Part shown: positions 26,937-35,398 of the stretch, one piece after another
Numbering within the stretch: the stretch's first letter is position 1
Layout of the letters: each line of letters begins with the position of its first letter
Assembly: GCA_002011125.2 (NCBI GenBank)
Contig: MTMF02000009.1
Span: forward strand, 1,518,989-1,582,988
Source of the DNA: Candidatus Hydrothermarchaeum profundi
GTDB taxonomy: Archaea; Hydrothermarchaeota; Hydrothermarchaeia; Hydrothermarchaeales; Hydrothermarchaeaceae
Direction: 5' to 3'
Length of the DNA: 64,000 nt
Notes under the pieces: model-generated
Told to the model about the DNA's origin: nothing
What the model saw: the letters and a program-made list of their open reading frames with translations, nothing else
The model's database searches: none
Position numbers and translations under genes: made by a program

Positions 26937-28217
26937 ATGGATGCCGTAGTTAGAAGAGTACAGAAGATACGAGGTAGTATAGTTGCTCCTCCCTCAAAAA
27001 GCTATACCCACAGAGCCTTTGTAGTAGCTTCTTTGGCGGAGGGTACTTCAGTTGTAAGGAATCCCTTACTGTCAGGAGATACCCTTTCAACTTTAAATGC
27101 AATTCAAGCCTTTGGGATTAGAGTTGAAGTGGAAAAGGATATAGTGATACATGGGAGAGGAGGGGATCTCGAGACTCCAACTTCCCCGATAGATTGTGAG
27201 AACTCTGGTACTACGATTAGACTAATAGCGGGAGTTGCATCACTTGATGCAAGAGTAACACTAACAGGCGATGAATCTGTCCAAAAAAGGCCTATGCAAC
27301 CTCTTTTAGATGCTTTAAAGCAGTTAGGTGTTTACGCCTATTCTGTTAAAAATGATGGAACTCCTCCTGTGGTTATTGAGGGGGGCAGTATTAAAGGCGG
27401 CTTAGTTAGAATTAGAGGAGATATAAGTTCACAGTTTATCTCCTCTTTACTTATTATATCACCATACGCAGAGAATGACGTTATACTGGAGATAACCACT
27501 CCTTTGAAGTCTCGCCCTTACGTTGATATTACCCTAGACGTTATGGAAAAATTTGGTGTCTTAGTTGAACAAAGAGAGAATAGATACTATATTCGCTCGG
27601 GTAAGAGGTATTCTCCTACGGAATATCATATTGAAGGAGATTACTCCTCTGCGGCATATTTTCTAGCATTAGCAGCTATGAGTAGCTCGGAAATTATAGC
27701 GAGGAACTTACGAAGGGAGTCAAAGCAAGGTGACAAAGTGATAGTTGATATACTCGCTAAGATGGGTGCTGAAGTTAGATGGGTTGAGGATGGGGTTCTA
27801 GTAAAAGGCGGTAAACTTAAAGCTATTAATATCGACCTAGGTGATACACCAGATCTCCTTCCTACTGTGACAGCATTGGCATGTTTGGCTGAAGGTACGA
27901 CCATAATTCGAAATGTAGAACATGCAAGATATAAAGAGACCGATAGGATTTCCGCATGTGCCAAGGAGTTTAGGAAATTTGGAGTGAGAATTGAAGAGAA
28001 AGAAGATGGACTTGTTATACATGGTAAAGAATCGCTTGCTGGTGCTATTGTTAAGTCATACGGGGATCATAGAATGGCTATGGCTTTAGCTATAGCTGGC
28101 TTATCTGCTGAGGGTAAAACTATTGTTAAAGACATAGATTGCGTAAGAATATCTTTTCCAGCGTTCTTTAATATGGTGAGAGACCTCGCCCCTTGGGGAA
28201 GTAGCTTAATTCGCTAA
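26937..28217 (+). CDS. aroA: 3-phosphoshikimate 1-carboxyvinyltransferase (EPSP synthase)
   Basis: 426 aa, usual length. It joins phosphoenolpyruvate and shikimate-3-phosphate in the shikimate pathway to aromatic amino acids. APPSKSYTHRAFVVASLAEG (16-35) is the substrate-binding loop, ENSGTTIRL the GTT loop, and YKETDRI plus YGDHRMAMA the C-terminal signature. Both inverse alpha/beta domains are complete. It follows htpX by 40 nt; no other aro gene is in the window. Confidence 0.96.
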   Translation: MDAVVRRVQKIRGSIVAPPSKSYTHRAFVVASLAEGTSVVRNPLLSGDTLSTLNAIQAFGIRVEVEKDIVIHGRGGDLETPTSPIDCENSGTTIRLIAGVASLDARVTLTGDESVQKRPMQPLLDALKQLGVYAYSVKNDGTPPVVIEGGSIKGGLVRIRGDISSQFISSLLIISPYAENDVILEITTPLKSRPYVDITLDVMEKFGVLVEQRENRYYIRSGKRYSPTEYHIEGDYSSAAYFLALAAMSSSEIIARNLRRESKQGDKVIVDILAKMGAEVRWVEDGVLVKGGKLKAINIDLGDTPDLLPTVTALACLAEGTTIIRNVEHARYKETDRISACAKEFRKFGVRIEEKEDGLVIHGKESLAGAIVKSYGDHRMAMALAIAGLSAEGKTIVKDIDCVRISFPAFFNMVRDLAPWGSSLIR

Positions 28218-28239
28218 GGCTTGTTGGCTATTTTACTGG

Positions 28240-28256
28240 TTTTTAGACTTCTTTTT
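28240..28256 (+). terminator. T-rich terminator after aroA
   Basis: Two T5 runs (28240-28244 and 28252-28256), starting 22 nt after the aroA stop, are the kind of oligo-T signal used for archaeal transcription termination. No stem-loop is needed or seen. Confidence 0.35.
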
Positions 28257-28473
28257 GTCCTTAATTCTTATTGTTAAACTAGAAAAAATAATTTTTACAA
28301 GGAAAAGATTAAAGTATGATAACCTTATTATTAATAAGAAATTTTCAAAAACTTAAATGGGGAATTGAGGGCGTCGGCATGGACGAAGTAGCTATCATAT
28401 ATTACACTATGATGATAACAAATGATGTTATTGGATGCAACTTTTTAGAAAATACTTGGGGGAGGTGCAAAAT

Positions 28474-29439
28474 ATGGTTATGGGATCATTATTCAAAAAA
28501 TTATCGGACAGTAAAAGAGTTATCGAGGAGAAGGGGGATTACACTAAAGTAATATTCGAAGGTCTAGAAGACCCTATTTTGCTAATCAATAAACGGTTTG
28601 AGATCGCAGGTGCGAATGAAGCGGCAGCTAGGTTCGCAGGCTGTCCTAAGAAAGAACTCATAGGAAAAAAATGTTATAAGAAGATACATCTTCAAAATTC
28701 GCCCTGCAGGTTTCCAACAGTATGCCCTGTTCGTAAAGTGATGAAAAAAAAGGAGAGTGTCCAGTTGTCACATACTCATTATGACGGTGAAGGTAACCCT
28801 CACTTGGTTGAGGTTCTAGCTCTACCCCTTAAAGATTCTTACGGTAGATGCACACTGGTAGTAGAAATATGCAGAGATATTACAGAGAAAGTTAAGCTCT
28901 ATGAGAATCTTCAGGCTAGTGAGGAGAGATTTCGTTCTATAGTCCATGATGTACTGGATAGTTCGGAGGTAGGAGTCTTCATCTTAGATAAGGATTTTCG
29001 AGTAGTTTGGATAAATACAGCTCTAGAACGCTATTTTGGTCTAAAAAGAGAAGACGTTATTGGAAAGGATAAAAGACAGCTCTTGCGAGAAAAAATAAAG
29101 AAGATTTTTGAGGATCCTGACGGATTCGAAAAAAGAGTTCTCGCTACTTATGAGGATAACACCTATATCGAGGATTTCGTATGTCATGTTCTACCAGAGG
29201 GCAATAGAGAGGAACGTTGGCTTAGACATTGGAGTCGACCCATAAAGATGGGTCTCTACTCTGGGGGTAGAATTGAACACTATTATGATATAACAGAACA
29301 GTATAAACTTATGCAGAGACTTGAGAAACGTGTTACAGACCTAGAACGCTTATATAAAGCTTTTATAGGCAGGGAATTACAAATGCGGCAGCTCAAAGAA
29401 GAAATAAGAGAGTTAAAGAAAAAGCTAGGTGAGAGATAG
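28474..29439 (+). CDS. Double-PAS protein without kinase domain
   Basis: 321 aa from ATG 28474, chosen because GGAGGTG lies six bases upstream; the frame to 28435 would have none. PAS1 spans about 20-135 and carries a cysteine-rich segment (CYKKIHLQNSPCRFPTVC), a motif seen in PAS domains suspected of metal or redox sensing. PAS2 spans about 145-275 (SSEVGVFILDKDFRVVW). The C-terminus (about 285-321) is a coiled coil. There is no HisKA or ATPase, so it may feed the kinase encoded next or act as a stand-alone adapter. It is the first gene of the signalling cluster; the upstream region 28257-28473 shows no other feature I can support. Confidence 0.85.
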   Translation: MVMGSLFKKLSDSKRVIEEKGDYTKVIFEGLEDPILLINKRFEIAGANEAAARFAGCPKKELIGKKCYKKIHLQNSPCRFPTVCPVRKVMKKKESVQLSHTHYDGEGNPHLVEVLALPLKDSYGRCTLVVEICRDITEKVKLYENLQASEERFRSIVHDVLDSSEVGVFILDKDFRVVWINTALERYFGLKREDVIGKDKRQLLREKIKKIFEDPDGFEKRVLATYEDNTYIEDFVCHVLPEGNREERWLRHWSRPIKMGLYSGGRIEHYYDITEQYKLMQRLEKRVTDLERLYKAFIGRELQMRQLKEEIRELKKKLGER

Positions 29440-29467
29440 GTCTGATTAAATTCTGGAGGTAGGAAAA

Positions 29468-31507
29468 ATCCTCGGGAAAGGTTTAAAAACTCGAGTATTT
29501 TTGATTTTAGTATTAGTCTCGTTTTTGCCTGTTGCTATCGGAGGAATCTATGAATATCATAGGGATAAAGAAGCTTTAGAAAATCAGATTATTAGTGATT
29601 TAATTTTAATTAGTGAAACTAAAGCGGCTCATATTTATTATTTTATTAATATGTCAAAAGAACGTGTTGAAGACTTTGGCTCAGACGTTTTTATCCGTAG
29701 CTCTCTAGAAAAAATAGTGACCCATAATTTCAAATCCAATGAAGTGATCAAAGAATTAAATTTATACTTGATAAACAATAAATTGCCTTTAGATAATTCT
29801 ATTATTGGTATCATTGTCATTAGTAGAGATGGAAAAATAGTTGCCTCGACAAGTGAAACGGAATTAGGGAGAGACGAATCTAAGGATGATTATTTTAGGG
29901 AGGGTCTAAAGGGCATCTATGTGAGCGATGCTTTCTTTTCTCGCCATATTAAAGCTATTCCAGCTATAGTAGCTTCAGCTCCACTAACAAGCACTACTAC
30001 AGAAGAAACTATAGGGGTTATTTCTAATTTTATTAGTATAGATGAACTCAACTCTATATTATCAAGTGGAATTCCCGCGAGACTAACTTTACCTGATGTC
30101 CCGCCTGATAGGAAAAAACCCTTACGCGTATACTTAGTTAATGGTTCTGGGATACTGATAGCTGGTTCTAATTTAGAGAGAGGGGCTCCTTTAGAGACAC
30201 CTGTAACCTCTGGGCCTTTCAATAAATGTGGAACTAAAAGGGTGACATCAGGTATATACAAGAACTATCTTGACGAGACTGTTTTAGGGGCTTCTGTTTG
30301 CTTGTATGATCTTGGATGGAAGTTGGTAGCAGAAATCAATAAAGAAGAAGCTTTCACACCAGTTTATGTTCTTAGGAACAGACTTATTGTGTTTTGCACA
30401 TTCTTGATAGTTTTGATTGTGGGCATTTCATGGATACTTAGTGAGAGAATTGTAACGCCTATTGAAGAACTTGCTTCTGCCGCTGACAAGGTTGCAAACG
30501 GAGATTTTAATGTGCGAGTGTCTATCTCTGGACCTACTGAAATCGGGAAACTAGCTGCCATTTTCAATGATATGGTAGAGGATTTAAGGAGCCTATATGA
30601 AGAACTGGAAGATAAAGTGAAAGAGAGGACACTAAAACTTAAAGCAGCTAATAAACAGCTTGAAGATTATTCTAGAAATCTGGAGGAGAAGGTCAAGCAA
30701 AGAACTCAAGAATTAGAAGAAAGCAGGGATGCTCTTCTAAACCTTGTTGAGGATCTAGAGGAGTCTAGAAAAGAACTGGAAAAAACTCATAGGAATTTAG
30801 AGCTAGCGCATGAAGAACTTAAAGAAATTGATAAGATAAAGTCATATATCATATCTAATGTATCTCACGAACTTCGAACTCCACTCACTATTGCGAAGAG
30901 TGCTATAGACTTAGCGATGGAGGAAGAAGACCCTGAAGCTAGAAATGAGCTATTGAAGAAGGCTGTGAAAGCCCTAGCTAGGCAAAACGATGTTATTGAG
31001 GACTTGATAACTATTAGCAGGATACAGAAAAAGGAGATTAAGCTCGATTTGAAGATAACTAATTTAGTGGATATAATAAAAAGGTGTATTAAAGATAAAG
31101 AAGAGCTGGCTTCTAAAAAGAATGTTAAAATAACATTAGAATATAAGGAGATACCTTATATAAACGCGGATGAGAAGTATCTAAGGCACGCTATTTTAGA
31201 CTTATTGGACAATGCTATAAAATTCAACCGAGACGGAGGCAAGGTCTGGATCAAGGTAGAGAGGAAGAACAGCGAGGTAGAGGTAATAATTAAAGACACA
31301 GGTATAGGGATACCAGTAGATAAACTCGAAGAGATATTTAAGCCGCTCACACAACTAGATCCTTCTACCACCCGGAAGTATGGTGGTACTGGAATGGGAT
31401 TAACAATTACAAAGCGGATAATTGAGCTTCATGGTGGAACAATAAAAGTAAAAAGCAAAATAGGGCAGGGCTCAGAGTTTTCTTTTTCTTTAAAAGCAGC
31501 TGACTAG
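29468..31507 (+). CDS. dCache-HAMP membrane histidine kinase with probable AUC start
   Basis: 679 aa if translation starts at the ATC at 29468, seven bases after GGAGGT (29455-29460). No ATG, GTG or TTG exists between the upstream in-frame stop (29447) and TTG 29501, which would cut off the basic flank of the first transmembrane helix. The related kinase at 43264 begins with an equivalent segment. Domains: helix 1 (about 10-28), extracellular dCache-like sensor (35-290), helix 2 (about 301-325), HAMP (326-378), coiled coil, HisKA with phospho-His near 467 (NVSHELRTPL) and ATPase (about 560-677, GTGMGLTITKR). It senses an external ligand of unknown nature. Confidence 0.87.
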   Translation: MLGKGLKTRVFLILVLVSFLPVAIGGIYEYHRDKEALENQIISDLILISETKAAHIYYFINMSKERVEDFGSDVFIRSSLEKIVTHNFKSNEVIKELNLYLINNKLPLDNSIIGIIVISRDGKIVASTSETELGRDESKDDYFREGLKGIYVSDAFFSRHIKAIPAIVASAPLTSTTTEETIGVISNFISIDELNSILSSGIPARLTLPDVPPDRKKPLRVYLVNGSGILIAGSNLERGAPLETPVTSGPFNKCGTKRVTSGIYKNYLDETVLGASVCLYDLGWKLVAEINKEEAFTPVYVLRNRLIVFCTFLIVLIVGISWILSERIVTPIEELASAADKVANGDFNVRVSISGPTEIGKLAAIFNDMVEDLRSLYEELEDKVKERTLKLKAANKQLEDYSRNLEEKVKQRTQELEESRDALLNLVEDLEESRKELEKTHRNLELAHEELKEIDKIKSYIISNVSHELRTPLTIAKSAIDLAMEEEDPEARNELLKKAVKALARQNDVIEDLITISRIQKKEIKLDLKITNLVDIIKRCIKDKEELASKKNVKITLEYKEIPYINADEKYLRHAILDLLDNAIKFNRDGGKVWIKVERKNSEVEVIIKDTGIGIPVDKLEEIFKPLTQLDPSTTRKYGGTGMGLTITKRIIELHGGTIKVKSKIGQGSEFSFSLKAAD

Positions 31508-31509
31508 AG

Positions 31510-31707
31510 CTATTTTACTCTGTGCAGGATATTAATAGCTTCCTCCACCCATTGAACATGTCGTATTTCATCTTCAATGATGTATTCTATTAATCGCTTG
31601 ATTTTCTCATCCTCAAGATCCAGTAATAGATCGCCGTAAAATTCTCTAGCACTCTTCTCAATTTCAGCCAGTCTTTCGAAATGAGGTATAATACTCCTAG
31701 AAGACAT
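31510..31707 (-). CDS. Two-helix half-ferritin-like protein (ExxH half)
   Basis: 65 aa. The protein is two helices: about 8-30 (IPHFERLAEIEKSAREFY) and 34-62, the second with EDEIRH, an E-x-x-H metal motif (E47-H50), as in ferritin-like diiron proteins. A normal four-helix domain would have two such halves. It starts inside the end of the other half-protein (31697-31936; 11-nt overlap), so the two are made together. A heterodimeric diiron protein is likely; oxidase, iron storage or peroxide role unknown. Confidence 0.65.
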   Translation of the reverse strand: MSSRSIIPHFERLAEIEKSAREFYGDLLLDLEDEKIKRLIEYIIEDEIRHVQWVEEAINILHRVK

Positions 31708-31936
31708 TTTTGTTCTCTCTCTCTACATATCTCACCATTTCCTCAAACATCACCTTGTGTCTTCTTGAGTCGCTCTCTATTTTATCCAGTATCCATCTTA
31801 ACCTTTCTGCATTTTCATTAGGCAGATTTAAATAACTACTCTTTTTCTTCAAAATCTCAATAATAATTTCCGTATTCTCCTCTTCGAGATGTATAGCATT
31901 CTTAAGTTTTTTGACTAATTTTTCCTTTTTAGTCAT
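31697..31936 (-). CDS. Two-helix half-ferritin-like protein (DSxxH half)
   Basis: 79 aa, two helices: about 4-32 with AIHLEEENTEII, and 42-73 with ESDSRRHKVMF, the D-S-x-x-H form common in archaeal ferritin-like proteins. E18-E20 and H60 are candidate metal ligands; the E of a strict E-x-x-H is replaced by S57. It heads the pair with the ExxH half downstream and starts 15 nt after the MinD-like gene's end on the same strand side. It may be translated with its partner to form one four-helix unit. Confidence 0.65.
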   Translation of the reverse strand: MTKKEKLVKKLKNAIHLEEENTEIIIEILKKKSSYLNLPNENAERLRWILDKIESDSRRHKVMFEEMVRYVERENKNVF

Positions 31937-31950
31937 CCTCTCCTCTCGAT

Positions 31951-32658
31951 TTAGGGGTATTCTAATACTAATTTTTCTGCTAGTTTAAATATATCTTTAG
32001 CTGCCTTTGATGAGGGATTTCTCATCAAAAGCACCTTCCCTTCCACCAATGATTTCTTTACTTCTTCGTCTTCTGCAACTTCCCCGATTACTTTAATGCC
32101 CATAATATCTTCTATGTATTTTGTTGGAATATCATAAGCACTTCCCACTCTATTTAGTACCAACCCGAGGACTTTCTTACCTAGCCTCTCAGCTACAACC
32201 TTCGTTTTAAGAGAGTTTGTAACTGAAAGTATGTCCGGCGTAGCCACAAGTAGCACAGCATCACATGCTGAGATAGCGGTTATAGCATCTATTCCAAGGC
32301 CGCTAGGAGCATCAACCAATACAACGTCATACTTCTCCATTAATTCTTTAATAAAATTCTTAAGAAGCTCTATGTTCAAATCCTTGAGATCTTCCACTCT
32401 AACGCTACCAATAGCTAGTTCGACACCATCAGCCTTTAACACGATATCTTCAACTCCTGCACTGCCAGATAAATATTCATGAATCGTCGGAACCTTGAAG
32501 TCTATCCCAAATATGAGGCCCATACTAGAGCCCTCGACATCTGCATCTACTATAGCAGTCTTATATCCTAGCTGGGAGATAGCTACTCCAAGATTAGCGC
32601 ATATAGTGCTCTTTCCAGAGCCTCCTTTACCAGAAGCTAGGCATACACTTACACCCAT
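31951..32658 (-). CDS. MinD/ParA-type ATPase
   Basis: 235 aa. The deviant Walker A KGGSGKST (11-18), DVEGSSMGLIFG (about 42-53) and VLVDAPSGLG (Walker B, about 94-103) define the MinD/ParA class, which cycles between membrane or DNA and cytoplasm. No obvious C-terminal amphipathic targeting helix is seen (ends FKLAEKLVLEYP). It directly follows a response regulator and a kinase on the same strand, so it may be controlled by that system. Relation to MinD cell-division roles is uncertain, as archaea hold many paralogues. Confidence 0.88.
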   Translation of the reverse strand: MGVSVCLASGKGGSGKSTICANLGVAISQLGYKTAIVDADVEGSSMGLIFGIDFKVPTIHEYLSGSAGVEDIVLKADGVELAIGSVRVEDLKDLNIELLKNFIKELMEKYDVVLVDAPSGLGIDAITAISACDAVLLVATPDILSVTNSLKTKVVAERLGKKVLGLVLNRVGSAYDIPTKYIEDIMGIKVIGEVAEDEEVKKSLVEGKVLLMRNPSSKAAKDIFKLAEKLVLEYP

Positions 32659-32661
32659 CAG

Positions 32662-33051
32662 CTATCGCTCCAAAACTTTTCTAGGAGGACTCTTAAGTAA
32701 CCAATCGACCATATCCAAAAGCTTGTCTTTATCGATGGGTTTAGAGATATGCCAGTCTGCTTGCTCATCCAAGCTTTTTATCTTATCTTCGTCAGATGAC
32801 TTAGCTGTCAGTATTGCGATTGTGATAGATTTCGTATCTTCTTTACTTTTTAGTATCCTTAAAATATCATATCCGTCGAGACCTGGCATCATGATATCGA
32901 GAAGAATTAAGTCCGGCTTCTCGGTCTTTACTTTCTCCAAGCATTCCTCTCCATTATATGCTTCTATTACTTTGTGTCCTCCTTTTTCTAGGATTTTCTT
33001 TATTAAATACACTATGTCTGGTTCATCGTCAACTACCAGAATCTTTCCCAT
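32662..33051 (-). CDS. Single-domain response regulator
   Basis: 129 aa receiver domain: VVDDEPDI, phospho-site DLILLDIMMPGLDG (about D52), AILTAKSSDED and SKPIDKDKL. It has no output domain. It lies between the kinase gene at 33059-33751 and the MinD-like gene, all on the minus strand and spaced by a few bases; phosphotransfer from that kinase is likely. Confidence 0.92.
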   Translation of the reverse strand: MGKILVVDDEPDIVYLIKKILEKGGHKVIEAYNGEECLEKVKTEKPDLILLDIMMPGLDGYDILRILKSKEDTKSITIAILTAKSSDEDKIKSLDEQADWHISKPIDKDKLLDMVDWLLKSPPRKVLER

Positions 33052-33058
33052 TTAAATC

Positions 33059-33751
33059 TCATCCCTTAGGTAATTCAACGTAAAAAATGCTCCCCCCACC
33101 CGGATTATCTTCTACCCACACCCGTCCACCATGCAGGTCCACAATTCGTTTTACTATTGTTAGTCCAAGACCTGTTCCTTTAATCCCTTTTTTTTCGCCA
33201 GTTATGAATCTATAGAATATCCTTTCTTTGTATTCATCCTTTATTCCTACTCCCTGATCTTTCACTATTATTCTTATCTTTTCTCCAAGGTCCTCAGCTT
33301 CCACAGTAATTTTAGAATTCCCCGGACTATATTTTATAGCATTTGAAATTAGATTTAAGAAGACATTCTCAATTAACGGGGATATACAAGCAACATATTC
33401 GCCTTTAATCCTATTCTCTAAAAGGATATTTTTCTCCCTAGATTGAAACTCAAAATGCTCGAGTACTCTTTCTATTATAGGGGATATGTTTCTTATTTCG
33501 AACTCCAATTTTTTTTGATCAGCTAATTCAACACACATAGAGGCCTGATTTATAATTTCTTCAAGTTTAGAGGCATTCTTTTTTATCATCTCTATCTTCT
33601 CTCTTATTTCCGGAGATGAAACCTCTTCCTCGAGTAATTCAGCGACATTTTTTATCACACCTATCGAGTTAAGCATATCGTGCCTAAGGATGTCTATGAA
33701 GAGGTCCTTCAATGCTAACTCTTTCGTTAATTCATCCTTTGTTTTCTTCAA
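33059..33751 (-). CDS. Small soluble histidine kinase
   Basis: 230 aa. It starts at TTG 33751 with AGGTGA seven bases upstream. There is only a dimerisation helix pair with His24 (ILRHDMLNSIG, a HisKA form common in archaea) and an ATPase domain (about 115-228: NLISNAIKYSP N-box, DQGVGI, GTGLGLTIVKRI). No sensor domain is fused, so input must come from another protein such as the PAS or Cache proteins nearby. It heads the kinase, regulator and MinD set. Confidence 0.9.
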   Translation of the reverse strand: MKKTKDELTKELALKDLFIDILRHDMLNSIGVIKNVAELLEEEVSSPEIREKIEMIKKNASKLEEIINQASMCVELADQKKLEFEIRNISPIIERVLEHFEFQSREKNILLENRIKGEYVACISPLIENVFLNLISNAIKYSPGNSKITVEAEDLGEKIRIIVKDQGVGIKDEYKERIFYRFITGEKKGIKGTGLGLTIVKRIVDLHGGRVWVEDNPGGGSIFYVELPKG

Positions 33752-33966
33752 AATTACTCACCTATAGTAGTGATATAGCTTCTACAAAATCACATTAATA
33801 TACGGCACATTTAAATGTTTTTATTTGTGAACTCATAATTCTCTTTATTATTTTTAGAAATTAGCTAAAATTTTGAAGTAAAAAAAGAAAATAAGTTTAT
33901 TGATTGTTTAAACCTTTACATAATTGCAAAAAAGTTAAAAAAGGATAGTAATGAAAGTAATAACTT
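33752..33966. promoter_or_regulatory. Divergent promoter region between two signalling operons
   Basis: 215 nt, strongly A+T-rich. It contains GTTTAAAC, ATTTAAAT and AATATAC stretches that could be TATA boxes for the leftward kinase operon and the rightward regulator gene at 33967. No repeat, RNA gene or ORF could be supported. Confidence 0.4.
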
Positions 33967-34359
33967 ATGACAAAGATAATGGTGGTAGATGATGAGCCCG
34001 ACATCATCTTTCTAATCAGAAAGATATTAGAGAAAGCGGGATATGAAGTAACTGAAGCATTAAGTGGTGAGGAAGCTCTCGAGAAAGTTAAAAAAGAAAA
34101 GCCGGATCTCATCTTGATGGACGTGATGATGCCAGGCATTGATGGAGTAGAAGCTGCAAGAAAGATTAAGGAAGACGATGAAACAAAGCATATACCTATA
34201 ATCATGGTAACAGTGAAGACAGAAGAAGAAGATATGATAAGGAGCTTCCAACAGGCCCACTGCGATGCTCACGTTGGGAAGCCTATTATTCGGGAAAAAT
34301 TGCTTAAGACCATAGAATGGGTGTTAAAGACCAAAAAAAGGTGGGAGGGAGATAAATAG
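33967..34359 (+). CDS. Single-domain response regulator
   Basis: 130 aa receiver. VVDDEPDI, DLILMDVMMPGIDG and MVTVKTEEEDM are seen, with a conserved lysine in VGKPIIREKL. The stretch 34099-34139 is identical in DNA to the regulator at 15125-15511, pointing to recent gene conversion or duplication. It is followed immediately by the KaiC-like ATPase, whose probable start overlaps its stop, so the two likely act together. Confidence 0.92.
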   Translation: MTKIMVVDDEPDIIFLIRKILEKAGYEVTEALSGEEALEKVKKEKPDLILMDVMMPGIDGVEAARKIKEDDETKHIPIIMVTVKTEEEDMIRSFQQAHCDAHVGKPIIREKLLKTIEWVLKTKKRWEGDK

Positions 34360-35006
34360 AATTCCCGGCCAACTATACTGTGCTACTATACGGGCCACCA
34401 GGAGTTGGAAAGTTTGAATACTGTCTAACTTTAGTTAACCTTTGGCTAAGTAAGGGAGAAAGAGTGATATTTATTACAACTGAGAGGTCTCCCGACGAGA
34501 TAAAAGAAAGAGCTAGTGAATATGGCATTGACCTGGAGAGCAGAGAAGGGGATAGATTTCTATTCATTGACTGCTATTCGTGGAGTATTGGGAAGAGCTA
34601 TGAAAAGGGATTTACAATAGAAAACCCTGCAAATATAAACGAAATCAGTATTGTTATAGAAAAAGCTACTGGACAAATGGAAAAGCCATTGCGGATTGTT
34701 TTTGACTCTCTCTCACCACTATTTCTCCATAATCCTCCGGAAGCTATGTCTAAATTTTTTCAAGTCCTGAACTCTAGAGTTAAATCCGAGTACGGATTTA
34801 TTTTATACACTCTTCAACAAGGAGTACATGATCCACAGATTGTGAATACATTAATTTACCTTGTGGACGGATACTTAGAGATGAGATTCGCTGAAGAGGA
34901 GAAGCTTGAACGGATGTTCAGAGTCCATCATATGAAGGGGAGAACCGTGGATACTTCTTGGAAGAAGTTTGAGATAGGGGATAGGGGATTCGAGTTTTTA
35001 GAATAA
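34356..35006 (+). CDS. KaiC/RecA-like ATPase with probable AUA start
   Basis: 216 aa if read from ATA 34356, which lies six bases after GGAGGG (34344-34349) and overlaps the TAG stop of the regulator. The first standard codon is GTG 34380, which would leave nothing before strand 1 and has no Shine-Dalgarno sequence. The frame reads IEFPANYTVLLYGPPGVGK, a normal KaiC-family opening. Walker A is GPPGVGKFE, with an unusual F-E after the lysine in place of T/S. VIFITTERSPDEI and RIVFDSLSPLFL (Walker B) follow, with a glutamate-poor switch. Such proteins often act as signal adaptors beside response regulators. ATPase activity is uncertain because the usual T/S after GK is missing. Confidence 0.78.
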   Translation: MEFPANYTVLLYGPPGVGKFEYCLTLVNLWLSKGERVIFITTERSPDEIKERASEYGIDLESREGDRFLFIDCYSWSIGKSYEKGFTIENPANINEISIVIEKATGQMEKPLRIVFDSLSPLFLHNPPEAMSKFFQVLNSRVKSEYGFILYTLQQGVHDPQIVNTLIYLVDGYLEMRFAEEEKLERMFRVHHMKGRTVDTSWKKFEIGDRGFEFLE

Positions 35007-35008
35007 GA

Positions 35009-35398
35009 TTAGGGTTTCACATATACAATATAGCTAGCGTTTTCGACCAATTTTTTTTCCGCTCCCTCATAAACTACAATAGTTGACTTAAAAGCACCAA
35101 GAGCAGAAGGGCGAACCCTCCAGATCAATTGGAATCTCTTCTTGGTTCCTAGGTATATCGTGTCTTCAACTCTTTTAGCTCCATTAAAATACAGTACGTA
35201 TGTGTAAAGCTTTCTGCTATCCGAGGGATTATATATCTCCGCTCTACCTACTACTTCTTCTCCTATCTTTGCTACTGAGTGACTAGAGGTTATAGTCACC
35301 TCGCTTGTTATTTGCGAAGATAGCTGATGTACTACCAAGCCTGCCAGCAGAAAGAAAATCACTATAGATCCTAGATAGATTAATCTAAGGCGACGCAT
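35009..35398 (-). CDS. Small membrane-anchored beta-sandwich protein
   Basis: 129 aa from ATG 35398 (GTG 35410 would add four residues). An N-terminal signal anchor (RLIYLGSIVIFFLLAGLVVH) is followed by a single Ig/CARDB-like domain (EEVVGRAEIYNPSDSRK, GTKKRFQLIWRV). It overlaps the 3' end of the PEF-CTERM gene, so it is coupled to it. Its fold resembles the ectodomain of the protein at 41542-42258. Function unknown. Confidence 0.7.
   Translation of the reverse strand: MRRLRLIYLGSIVIFFLLAGLVVHQLSSQITSEVTITSSHSVAKIGEEVVGRAEIYNPSDSRKLYTYVLYFNGAKRVEDTIYLGTKKRFQLIWRVRPSALGAFKSTIVVYEGAEKKLVENASYIVYVKP

Noticed and set aside
28316-28552. 78-aa frame before the PAS protein
   Set aside because: It overlaps the well-supported Shine-Dalgarno and start at 28474 in another frame and has no recognisable domain.
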